A stretch of DNA of 64,000 nucleotides from Alitta virens. Lineage: Eukaryota > Annelida > Polychaeta > Phyllodocida > Nereididae. This document shows, piece by piece, positions 13,060 through 23,555 of this stretch (position 1 is its first letter; every line of letters starts with the position of its first letter). A model generated the notes under the pieces. The model searched no databases and had not been told where the DNA came from. It saw only the letters and a list, made by a program, of their open reading frames with translations. The position numbers and the translations under genes are program-made. The DNA lies in NCBI GenBank assembly GCA_932294295.1, contig OW028575.1, positions 44,550,753-44,614,752 of the forward strand. The letters run 5' to 3'.

Positions 13060-13315
13060 AGAAATCTTTTTTTTGCAGTAGCATTAGAGTCTATAATCAT
13101 GTTATGTGTGGGTGTGTATGTTGTATGTTGTTATGCAGCTTTTTTAATGTGTCCGTGTGGTACTTCTGTGATGTGTCTGTGTGTGATACTTGTACTGTGT
13201 GTGTGTGATGTACTGTATCTGTGTGTGATAGTTGTATTGTTGTTATTTATGTATTTAGGTGTCCCCTATTTATTATGACAGTAAAAGATTATCTTATCTT
13301 ATCTATTATATCTAC
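13060..13315 (+). mobile_element. Possible LINE 3' UTR with (TTATC)n tail
   Basis: A TG-rich stretch with repeated GTGTGTGATAGTTGTA-type blocks ends GACAGTAAAAGATTATCTTATC, a tail pattern typical of non-LTR elements. No coding part is visible. Confidence 0.4.
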
Positions 13316-13509
13316 ACAACGTGGCATGTTGATCTGCTATGTTCTTTTCATAGACTGATGAAAGAATCACTTTAACCATTGATTTAAGGATTTAAAAAAA
13401 AGCAGCAATTTGTATTATCTTGTTTATCACCTGACCAACAAGTATACACATAATTTAAGTAATCCCAAATGCCTTACTGTTTGTTAGATATTTTGAATGT
13501 CTGTTACAA

Positions 13510-13568
13510 CTGACCACCCCCTCCCCCCCCCATAGCCACAACTGACCACTCCCCCCCCCCCATAGCCA
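13510..13568 (+). repeat. Duplicated C-run block
   Basis: Two near-identical units of about 33 bp, each holding a run of C followed by ATAGCCAC. Confidence 0.8.
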
Positions 13569-14224
13569 CTTTTGACTATCAATTTAGTCAGCTTAAGTAT
13601 TCAATGTCACGTATGTCAGTAGTCATACTGACTAACATCATGGTCAAATCGTGTCACTTTACATGACAATGAAAATGGCTGATTAACTTTATCAGAATGA
13701 CTATAAGGGTCGGCCATCTTGATTTCCCTGAGATAACATTGCTTAAACCATACAATCCGAAAATTACCATATCAATTGTTCCACTTAATGGCATGGCCTT
13801 ATTTAAATATTTACATAGATAGATAAAAAGTTAGATAGAGAGATTGCAAACTAACATCCTACCATCAACTAAGCATACAACGTGCTCTATTTAGACATGT
13901 CAAAATCAGTTAAAAAAAATCAAGTAATAGTTTCCACATTAATGTTCAATCAATTAATTTCTCATGAAATTTTAGCAACAGGTCGATGGCTTTCAAAAGC
14001 AACCCGATTTGTCGTTAGTTTATTTAAGAGCATTTTTTTTCCAGTGGTTTTACCAATACCCACATAGCAGGTGAGAATGAGCTACTCGTTGTGTATTCAG
14101 CCCATGAAGTCGTTTGTCTTGTCAGCCTAAGTACTGGCCTGGCCGCTGCTTGGCTGCTGGTGTGATCAAAGTTAATTGGCCGTCAGGTGTTGTTGATTAA
14201 TGAACCACCTCGGGTCAGGTGTTA

Positions 14225-14480
14225 AAGATTGAAGAGAACTGGGCGAGGTAGGATGGATACAGAGAGACAGAAAGACAGAGAGACAGACAGGACAGACAGG
14301 ACAGACAGGACAGAAAGATAGACAGGACAGATAGATAGACAAGAGAGATGGACAGGACAGATGGACAGACAGACAGCCCAACAGACAGCCCAACAGACAG
14401 CCCAAAAGACAGCCAAACAGACAGCCCAACAGACAGCCCAGCGCAGATATCCCAACAGACTAACAGACAGCCCAACAGAA
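14225..14480 (+). repeat. 12-bp minisatellite and GACA-rich array
   Basis: GGACAGACA-type units at 14260-14345, then ACAGACAGCCCA (12 bp) units to about 14480. Frames in all directions stay open because 12 is a multiple of three. Confidence 0.9.
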
Positions 14481-16164
14481 GGCAGAGAGAAAACAAAGAG
14501 CCAGAGGGAAAGACAGAAAGTAAACATGGAAGATGGAGAAGAAAAAGGAACAGACATGTTATATGGAGGAATGTCTGGAAAGACATAAGGACTCAGATAG
14601 ACAAAAGTATCATGTACCTTTAGGATAGACAAGGATAACCAAGGTATAGATACAATTAGTAGTTAAAACATTTCTCAAGACAGTACAAAGGACAGCATGA
14701 CAGACAATGCGAAAGTGGCCCAAAAGACAGACAACAACGTGGCAACATGCAGACAGCCAAAAAAGGGAGGCAACGGATAGTGAATCTAGACAATCGTGGA
14801 GGAATATGAAGAGGCCTGGAATGACATTGTCAAAGGAGACATACGTTTTGTGATAGAAATCTGTAACACACCAAGAGCTACTAATTGGACTTTTGAAAAC
14901 ACAAAAGTCTCTTGTTGTTTTCTTGTTGTTTCTTTTGGCAAAGCAAAAATATAAAATTAGAGAACTCTATAAACTGACTTCCCAACAATTTTCTGCCATT
15001 ACTTCGAAAACTGCCATTACTTCGAAAACTTGGCAAGAATTTTTTGCATTATGTTATTAATTTACAGACAAATATCGGTAGTTTCCTAACGAGTACTCAT
15101 TAATATTGTCTCCCAGTCGAGATAAGCCCATGTGATCAGATTTGCATTGACATTCTAACAACAGTCTCTATGCCCTTTAAGTCTTTAGCTTACTGTTACA
15201 CATATTTTTCTGTCTCTAATGAAAGTTGTGGAGCACGCAAAGGCTCATGGGAACTCATTAGGGCCACTCCTGTGCCGTCTCTCCTCTGACATAGCAATTA
15301 CTGTTCAGTTAGATCTTCAAATTTGAGCAGATTTTGCACAGATTTTCTTAATGATGCCAAGCCATGCATATAAAGCCCCCACACCCCACAATTTTCCCTC
15401 TCCTGCCAGGGAACAATAATCACCCCTTTTTACCCCGTGTTACCGCCAGATGGAAGGGTTTCAAATGCTCCTCACACTATCATCTTACATTACGTAATCA
15501 TGTCGATTCACAAACTGGCGAATCCTCTCAAATCACGCAGTTCTCGAGATGCAAACTGAAGCCATAGGAATTACTAGTAATTGTCCTCTCTCTGAAGAAA
15601 GAAGGTGGGAGTGCCTAAGGGAGCTGTTACTCTGGCCCAAGTAAATCTTTCTGGCAACCTATTGTCAAGTCACCAATTTCCTGAGCATATCTCTCTCATT
15701 TGATTTACATCATGACATTGTGGTATAATATATATTTTTCTTATATACGAAAATAAATGGGGTAAAGTTGGCACCAGAACCATACACATAGCAATTAGTT
15801 AAGTGCTGTGTTGGCATAGTTTTGGTTAATATTTAGCTATTTGTAACTGTTGCAATTGGAGTTTAGACTTTGAGAGCAGATTTGGATTTTCAGTGACATA
15901 TTCTATTTTTTTTTTTGTACGGCCAAGCGTGTTATGACATTTTCCTTTGTTTTTGAAATATGTGAAAAATAGCACTGTAGCATCTTATTCCGCAGACTGC
16001 AGTATTGAAAATTGCTATATATATGTATAAATGTTCATCCTACTGCTTCTTCATAATACTTTTCAACAATATATTCTTTAACTTGAGATGATTAACGTAG
16101 ATGAGCCTACTACTGATAAGAGTAATTTCCATATTGTGTTTGATTTAATGTTCACTATGTAATA

Positions 16165-16312
16165 TTAATAGATCTCTCCGGGTGGCCTCACGCTAGCGAT
16201 AAAATATATTTATCTTTGTGAGGTCTCCTTGCGAAACAAATGTTTATAAATGAAAATATGAAAATAAATTGTAAATATGTTTTGGCAAAATAAAAAGAAT
16301 CTGAATCTGTGT
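16165..16312 (+). mobile_element. LINE-type 3' end with (GAATCT)n tail
   Basis: CTCCGGGTGGCCTCACGCTAG, then an AT-rich stretch ending AATAAAAAGAATCTGAATCTG. A 3' end with short tandem tail, typical of non-LTR elements; no ORF part is seen. Confidence 0.45.
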
Positions 16313-16424
16313 AGCTGTGCAAATTGTTGAAGTTAATTTTTCGCTATTATCAGTTTACATATGTTTGTCAGGGCAATCAAGAACGTAATAGTATAGTTAT
16401 TCACTGTTTGAGAACAAGCAATAT

Positions 16425-16545
16425 AGTAATAGTGAGTAGAAGTAGACGTAGTACATGTTTTTTGTTTTTTTTCTGTTATTTTTGACAAATGTATCATTTA
16501 TGATATTACTGTGTCAATAAAAGCATACATATATATGTATTTTTG
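16425..16545 (+). repeat. Dispersed repeat, copy 1 (retroposon-like 3' end)
   Basis: GTGAGTAGAAGTAGACGTAG to GTGTCAATAAAAGCATACAT. The same sequence occurs in reverse at 20025-20130, ending GTGTCAATAAAGGCATATA. Both end in AATAAA plus AT-rich tail. Confidence 0.7.
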
Positions 16546-17935
16546 CGAACTTTGGTTGTGGGATTCTAGGTTGATATGGCTTATGCCATTATAGGGCGTG
16601 TCAATTTTGGTTCAGTTTCAAATATTGAAAAAAAGGGTCCTCATTAGTAAAAGGTTAGGGAAGCTCAAATGTACTTTTAATTTCAAAATCAAAGGGTGTT
16701 TAGCCTGGTAAATCTCCGCATATACTTAATACATATACAATTTTGTTGTGGAAAATGAAATTTCCTCAAATAACTAAAAAAAACTGTTGACTTTAGACCA
16801 TATGAATGTATTGGAATAGAATATAAAAATGGGTCTTACGGAGAATTTAGTACCAGCCTGAGGACCATATCTGCTCAAGTTCTTGAGTCATAGGTATATA
16901 AGGGTTTGCGTGGCAAAAAAGATGAGCATCAGAAACTAAACTGGGGCCAAGGGTTTTTTCTTATCAGTCATTTGATTGGATTTCAAAATCTTAGTCTCAC
17001 AATGGAAAAAGACTATATTTCAAAACATCTGGAGCATCGTTCACAATCATTATTGTATGAAGCATTAATCAATTTTTTTGACGTAGCTGCACATAATATC
17101 AAATAATCCCACCCTGACAAGCTACATGGGAGTCTGAATAATCCAGGGATCCAGGGATCCGCGATGACTGCAAAAAATGCACAGAAGTTATAGAGTGCAC
17201 CTAGTTTTTGCGCAGCACCTGCTCAGTAACAGTATAAACAGTCTGAAAGATAGGAAGCTGGTCACACATGAGGAATGTTAGCTTTTACTACACAATTAAA
17301 ATATGTTGTACAATGTGTTGAAATATTTTCCTGCCTAACTAAGTTTTTAAAAAAACCATAAGAACCTGAAAAATTGTACTGTGATACATGATATGTGAGA
17401 ATTAAAACGCTATATTGATTAGTTCTGATCAATGTAAAATGTTTATAGGACAGTTCCTAGGAAGGTATATTTTTAACCACCCCCCCCCCCTAGGTGCTCT
17501 TGTATGGGGGGACACACATCCTCCCTTCTACCCCCCACCCCTTCCCAAGCAATTATGCTGATGTGGTATGCCATTTTCTACTTTCTAGTGCAACAGATTA
17601 GAAGGCATTAGAATCTTTCCAGGAAGGCATTTCAAATGCAATTTGTGCATCATGTGTGACGTATTCTCCTCATTTGGTCATTTTTTAGGTATGTGGCCAT
17701 GGTCATAAAATTCCAATTAAATATATGTGTTAACTACATGCGGAAATTAACCAACTTGAATACCTTTTAATATTGAAATTCAAAGTACCCTTGAGCTTCC
17801 CTAACCCAGAAACAACTTTTCAGGACCTCCCTTTTTTTTGGGATATCTGAAAGTTTATTGAAATTGCAAAGCTCTATTATGCCAACCAGAGTGCAAAGAT
17901 ATATCTGCGAAATTATTCCCGGATTAAGGTTTATA
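16540..17935. mobile_element. Non-autonomous element with long terminal inverted repeats
   Basis: About 16560-16770 and 17690-17920 are inverted copies of each other. Clear anchors are GGTTAGGGAAGCTCAAATG at the left and its partner GGTTAGGGAAGCTCAAGGG when the right side is read on the minus strand, plus AAAAAAAGGGTCCT/AAAAAAAAGGGAGGTCCT and TCCGCATATACTTAATACAT/TCCGCATGTAGTTAACACAT. The interior of about 900 bp has no transposase. Confidence 0.65.
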
Positions 17936-18181
17936 CTTTTAAACTCTCTGAAATCCTATTCTAGCATGAGTCTTTCTCAATATGCCAATCTAGGGATCTG
18001 TGAAAAATATTCTCAAATACTTGGCTAATAGCTGAAGAATTATCTGTCTAGTGCATTGAGAATGTGACACAATTGTTCATTGACCCTGGGATTGCAATTT
18101 CCAAGAATTGTCAAAATCCCACCACAAACAGTAAATTCTCAGAAAAAACACGGTGACAAACACCAAACGCCATGAAAAACA

Positions 18182-18207
18182 CAAGATCTGTCAAATGACA
18201 GATCTTG
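18182..18207. repeat. Perfect 26-bp palindrome
   Basis: Stem CAAGATCTGTCA, two-base centre AA, then the exact reverse complement. Confidence 0.85.
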
Positions 18208-18486
18208 AAATATGGGATACAGGCATGACTGTTTGAAATAACTGTCAAGGCAAACATGCCATTTTATGTGTAAATAATTGTAGATCCATATACACGTACA
18301 CTGTATGTCCATATTGTAGTCACGTCACAATCAATGTAAACAAAGTAATAAGCATGGATTAAATTAAAACTGGATTGTGCATTTTGCAGTCTTCAGCCAG
18401 AGTTACCACCCTTGCCATGAGGAGGCTTAGGACTTTCAAGGGCTTACTTTTCGGATATTGAATATCAAGTAGTGAGACTTAGAGAG

Positions 18487-19210
18487 TTGTCAATACTGGA
18501 ACTTGTCAGTACTGGGACTTGTCAATACTGGGACTTGTCATTACTGTGATTTGTCAATACTGGGACTTGTCATTACTGTGATTTGTCAATGCTGGGACTT
18601 GTCAATACTGGGACTTGGAAATACTGGGAATTGGAAATACTGGGACTTGGAAATGCTGGGACTTGTCAATACTGGGACTTGTCATTACTGTGATTTGTCA
18701 ATGCTGGGACTTGTCAATACTGGGACTTGTCATTACTGTGATTTGTCAATGCTGGGACTTGTCAATACTGGGACTTGTCATTACTGTGATTTGTCAATGC
18801 TGGGACTTGTCAATACTGGGACTTGTCATTACTGTGATTTGTCAATGCTGGGACTTGTCAATACTGGGACTTGGAAATACTGGGAATTGGAAATACTGGG
18901 ACTTGGAAATGCTGGGACTTGTCAATACTGGGACTTTGAAAAAGTGACTTGTCAATACTGGGACTTGTCAAAGTACTGGGACTTGTCAATACTGGGACTT
19001 GTCATTACTATGACTTGTCAATATTGGGACTTGTCAAAATTCTGGGACTTGTCATTATTGTGACTTGTCAATATTGGGACTTGTCAATACTGGGACTTGT
19101 TGGGACTTGGAAATACTGGGACTTGGAAATACTAGGACTTGGAAATACCGGGAATTTGAAATACTGGGACTTGTCAATGCTGGGACTTGTCAATACTGGG
19201 ACTTTGAAAA
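18487..19210 (+). repeat. 16-bp minisatellite with 48-bp higher-order unit
   Basis: About 44 units of TACTGGGACTTGTCAA. From about 18540 to 18860 three variants alternate in fixed order (TACTGGGACTTGTCAT, TACTGTGATTTGTCAA, TGCTGGGACTTGTCAA), so the real period there is 48 bp, repeated four to five times. Toward the right it mixes with CTTGGAAATACTGGGA units. A 186-codon open frame over it is a by-product. Confidence 0.93.
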
Positions 19211-19562
19211 AGTATTCTAATACGCATGTCAAAGTTAGATTCTGTTTAAATGTTAAGTTCTATATTAGAAATGACTCCTTCCAAGCCTTTCCAATATCGA
19301 TGTGCTGTTAAAAGGCATCCCTCTCAGTTCCAGTTTTCAAGTCTGTCATTATCTGGTTTTCATGATTCAGTCACCCACAAATTAGTGAAGAAGAGAGAGA
19401 TCTGTAGTCACGAAATGTCTCAAAAGTTTTAAAAGCAGAGTTGGATCTGATAGATTTTTGTGAAAGGCTTGCTTTTTGTAGTCCTCTGTGTCAGTTGAGA
19501 CATTGGGGTCTTTCTTTACCCTGTCATCACACCTAAAAATCTCTTTTAGTTATAAGCTATTG

Positions 19563-19706
19563 TACATGGCCAAATGTGCCACGTGCGTTTTCCATGAGAA
19601 GGATAAACGCATGGAAAACGCATGGTTTTTAGCTAATTATAATGAGGCAAAAACCATGCGTTTAGGAAACGCACGTAGCACAATTGGCCATGTAGGATTA
19701 TACTCA
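19563..19706. mobile_element. MITE family A, short copy
   Basis: About 140 bp with ends TACATGGCCAAATGTGCCAC and, inverted, TACATGGCCAATTGTGCTAC. An inner inverted pair (GCATGGTTTTTAGC/GCAAAAACCATGCG) follows. TA at both outer edges is consistent with a TA target site. Confidence 0.8.
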
Positions 19707-20024
19707 TTGACAAATCATATGTTCCTGAAATTGTGTATACTATTTACAGGTCAAGTAGGGCTGCGGCGATTGAAGACATCGCGGACGTTAGAGAAGACAC
19801 TTGCTGCTGTCCTCATTCGACTCTAATTACCCTTATTCAAATGTATGTGTAACACCCTTATTGTATGTGTGTTTATGTTGAAGTAGTCACTACTCCACTG
19901 GTTTATTTGTTTAACTATTTCAAGAAGTAAAGGTATTCTTATAATTACTATACTATATCAGATACAATACACTGAAGATCTGCTATTGCTGGAGGCAACA
20001 AAATATCATATAGGTCTATATATG

Positions 20025-20130
20025 CCTTTATTGACACAGTAATATAATACATGATACATTTGTCAAAATAACAAATAAAAACATGTAATAAGTCTACTTC
20101 TACTCACTCTTCCTGTATTCAACTATCTAT
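20025..20130 (-). repeat. Dispersed repeat, copy 2
   Basis: Inverted partner of 16425-16545, about 85% alike by eye. Confidence 0.7.
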
Positions 20131-20989
20131 ACATGGTATAAAAGTTAAAGGTATACATTATCAATGTAATAAAAGTCTGTATTTAATAGGGTCAGATCTC
20201 AATTCATGAGGTATTTCTTGTGCATTAGGTTTTGTTTACATACATTGGTTAAATATATATACACATATATCACATGTATACAGTAACACTAAATACATAT
20301 ATCACTGCAGTTAATACTGTTCATTATCACAATGTTAATATAAGTACAACTTTTGAATTAATATTTCATAAAAGTTGCTTCTAATGTGAATTTTGAGTAT
20401 TTACGTTTCTTTTTAAGTCACTCTGTGGGAAACGATTCGTGCTGCCATGCATGCTGAGATATTGTAATTCAATCTAATTTCTGCTAGATATTATAACTTC
20501 AGCTTCTATTTTTTTTGGCAAATCAGTGTGACGTTACTAGAGAGTGATACTAGTGGTACACTGTAACGTAATGAAAATCTTGCATGCTATCTAGGCCTAA
20601 ATGCCAAGTTCGGGATGTGGACCAAATGAGACTTTCATTATAGAGGTTTATTTTTGTGCTGACTATGTAGTTTTAAATGTCAAAGTGAAGCGCCGGATTT
20701 TTTAAGGCTGGAATTTAGAGCCGCAAGAACAGAAGGCTGGCTGTGCACAACTAACTCCACGTGTCTGTTGCCAGGATTTACTTGTCCCTGTTAAATCAGG
20801 CAGCCTTGATTTATCGCTCCCTAAAACTTTATTCTGGTGCCATGCCACTGACAGCTTCACTTTAGCTTCGCTCACATCCGTTGTGTCAAAACGAGGCCTG
20901 CATACATCTCGCTTACTTCACGTTTATTGCGAGAACATGGCTACAACACCATTGATGCACAACACGCCTACAGAGATCTATATAGACCA

Positions 20990-21025
20990 CTATAGACCAC
21001 GGTAGACCACGGTAGACCACTGTAA
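20990..21025 (+). repeat. 11-bp tandem repeat (ATAGACCACGG)n
   Basis: Four units of TAGACCACxxx. Confidence 0.8.
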
Positions 21026-21399
21026 AATCCTGTAGTCTGTGCATACCTCTGTGGGCCAATGCACTAATAGCACTGGAATTTTTGTTTCTATTTTCATCTC
21101 TAGCACTACCATTGTCTGGCATATACTGCCAGGAGGCAACTGCCCACTGCCCACTCAAGCAAATACGGACCACTAGGCCAGGGGTAACCACATAGTTATA
21201 GTCATCTGGCCAACAGTAGATTCAAACAGACATCATTCACACCATTGTTATTTTTCTTCTACAGATTATGTGCTGTCAGAAACCAAAAAGTATTTAATTA
21301 CAAGCATTGATTTGTTTCTCTTTGCAGCTGGGGAGTGTTAAGTCCGACATTTATGCTATTTATGTATCTGTCCGTCTGTATAGGATTTGAGTTTTTATT

Positions 21400-22290
21400 C
21401 AGCATCCAGGAATAGGTGGAGTTTCCAACCCTGGAGGATCCCCCCTACCAGCCTTAATTTCTGTAGAGGCATGGCTGGATCGCCAGTGGTGTCCAAATAC
21501 CAAATAAACTCAAAAAGAAAAATACACCCAGCTGTGAAAGGGGAGACAGCAATTCCATTGCAAATACAACCTGGCAAGTAAAAGTAACTCTTTCAACGTC
21601 GTTGCCCTGTGGTTTTTTCCCCCAAAAAGTTGTGGCTTTATTGGAATTATAAATACAATAAAAGGAACTTCGACTTTAAGGGTTGTGTATATCTGTTAGA
21701 GGTCCGGATCCCGGGTTGTGTTGATCACGACAGGGCGGTCAATCACCCTTTGGGCTTATCCCTGCGGAATTTAACAAATTCCTCAAGTGAGGACATCTGC
21801 AGCCCTGACCTCTGACCCGGAAGCTCATGAATTCATTGATTGGCTTGGTGGTGTTGCTATGGCAACCACATCCACTGAGAAACGGAGCATCAAGACTTCA
21901 GAGGCCAGCATCAGCACCAGCAAATTCTTTAAGTACTTTAAAGGCAAAAGTGAGAGACAGAGGTCCCAGCTCCTAAAACCAATGATCGAAGTCCGGCTGC
22001 AAATTGGAATTTCACTAGCCCTGACACGTCTGTAGCTAGCGCACGCTTGGTTGAATTAGATGAAAAGTCCACCCACCCCAGACCAGTTCAGATCAAACAT
22101 TCCCTTGTCCACCACAAAATAAAGAAAGGACTTTGCTGGACAGGACAAAATGCCACAGAGGAGCCAAAGTCACGGCCCAACTTTATTGGTACTTTGCCAA
22201 AGGCTCGGGTTTCCCAATTAAATGTAGTATTGGAAAAAGCTGAACTGAGATTAAAAACAAAAGGCAAGAAGACGAAATTGAGTCAACCTT
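21400..22290 (+). pseudogene. Coding-like stretch with compensating frameshifts, function unknown
   Basis: Three open segments follow each other. 21400-21573 ends PAVKGETAIPLQIQP before GCAAGT, a possible GC-type donor. 21700-21814 (VRIPGCVDHDRAVNHPLGLS, then NSSSEDICSPDL) begins after TGTTAG in matching phase. 21815-21960 is shifted by one base (SKFFKYFKGKSERQRSQ), and 21963-22290 returns to the earlier frame (NWNFTSPDTSVASARLVELD, later KARVSQLNVVLEKAELRLKT). Composition looks coding, unlike nearby DNA. I do not recognise it. It may be a decayed gene or a real exon with two one-base errors. Confidence 0.35.
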
Positions 22291-22299
22291 TTCCAATAT

Positions 22300-23147
22300 C
22301 CAAACTGTTTTTGGTATTCCATTGTGCTATTCCCATATCGTCCAGTTTTGGAATGGATGCCTGAATTATTAAATCATACGGTAAGCAATGGTAAGATGAT
22401 TAACCAGATTTTTCTGAAAACCAGCTTCTCTGATTTAATAGTTCTACTTCACAGCGTGTCATTTTGGTCACCTTGACTATCTCACGTAATCTGCGCTTAG
22501 AAGTATGCAATAAATGGGCTAAAATGTCTCTATTCTAACTCTCCCAACAGCTTCTGGAATCTCTCTCAGTCACTGACAGACAGTCTGTCCCTCTGTCCAT
22601 GCATTCTTTGCATCTCCTTCTACGTCTAAGAATTTCTGAATTTCTATCTTCAGTGGACCAAAAAAGTAGGACCTATCAAAATGTAGCAAATTGACACTTT
22701 ACACTGACCAGGGGTAGAGGACTAATGGATCACCAACAATCAGAACTTCAGAAATGTATTCATCACCATCATTAACATATCATTATTATCATCATCATTA
22801 TCATTAACATTATCATCAAGAGAAAAACAAAGAAAGAGGGGAGGTAGCAAGGTGATGGGCCCCAACATGATAAAAAATGTGTCGCTTTTGAGGAGCCCTA
22901 ATCATAGGAGTGCACTGCCCTCCAAAAAATATAAGACTATTTTGGCACTTGGTCGGAGTGGTCCTGTATTTTTGGAGTATTTTGTAGAAGGCGTGTGTTA
23001 CCAAATTGAGACATTCCTATTTCAATTTGTGTCCAACTTAAAGGTAAATAAGTAATCAATAAATTTATGATTTATTTTTACTCTCTTTTTTTTTCTTTGA
23101 GTGTAATGTAGCCACGAAAACATTTCCTTGTTTTTTACCACAAGAAA
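22300..23147. other. No gene seen; (ATC/ATT)n run
   Basis: A CAT/TCA-type trinucleotide run sits at about 22755-22816; otherwise unique AT-rich sequence. Confidence 0.5.
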
Positions 23148-23345
23148 TCACTTTGGTCCTATTTTATCGACAACTGTATACCATTTGAAGGCATTTAGCT
23201 TATGAACATTGCCGCAGCTATGGCAGACTCCCATACCCGGGTCATACTCGTCGGGCGCAATGTTGACCCATGAGGTACACCGCCCTGACGCCATATTGCC
23301 ATTATCAACGGGTGTAATGACAGCCCGTCCCATCGACGGGTCATA
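23148..23345 (-). other. Coding-like fragment of unknown origin
   Basis: The minus strand reads VSRHYYDPSMGRAVITPVDN, then GNMASGRCTSWVNIAPDEYD and PGMGVCHSCGNVHKLNAFKW before a stop at 23148-23150. Balanced composition and a CxxC motif look protein-like, but neither a family nor flanking exons could be recognised. It may be a transposon remnant. Confidence 0.25.
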
Positions 23346-23555
23346 GTAATGGCGGCTTACCTAATTTGCGGATCCCATTCTCGGATCATTAAATGGCAGA
23401 CAGCATTGTTTGCTCAGGTCGAAGGGGGAAATACTGGGGCCATGATATGTGTGTGATAAACAGAACAGAGGTGAACTGGAGTGTGCACCACACATCAAGG
23501 ATATATTGACCAGTAATATGGTTCCCGCAGGTCCAGCCAAAGTACTGCTGGACAT

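Noticed and set aside
14172..14632. Leu/Cys-rich membrane-like frames on the minus strand
   Set aside because: Translation of the GACA and 12-bp arrays, not a true membrane protein.
18503..19063. 186-codon open frame (ILGLVNTGT repeats)
   Set aside because: It is wholly made of a 16-bp minisatellite whose variants happen to avoid stops.
18487..19210. CRISPR-like array
   Set aside because: Units are contiguous with no spacers, and the rest of the window is plainly animal DNA.
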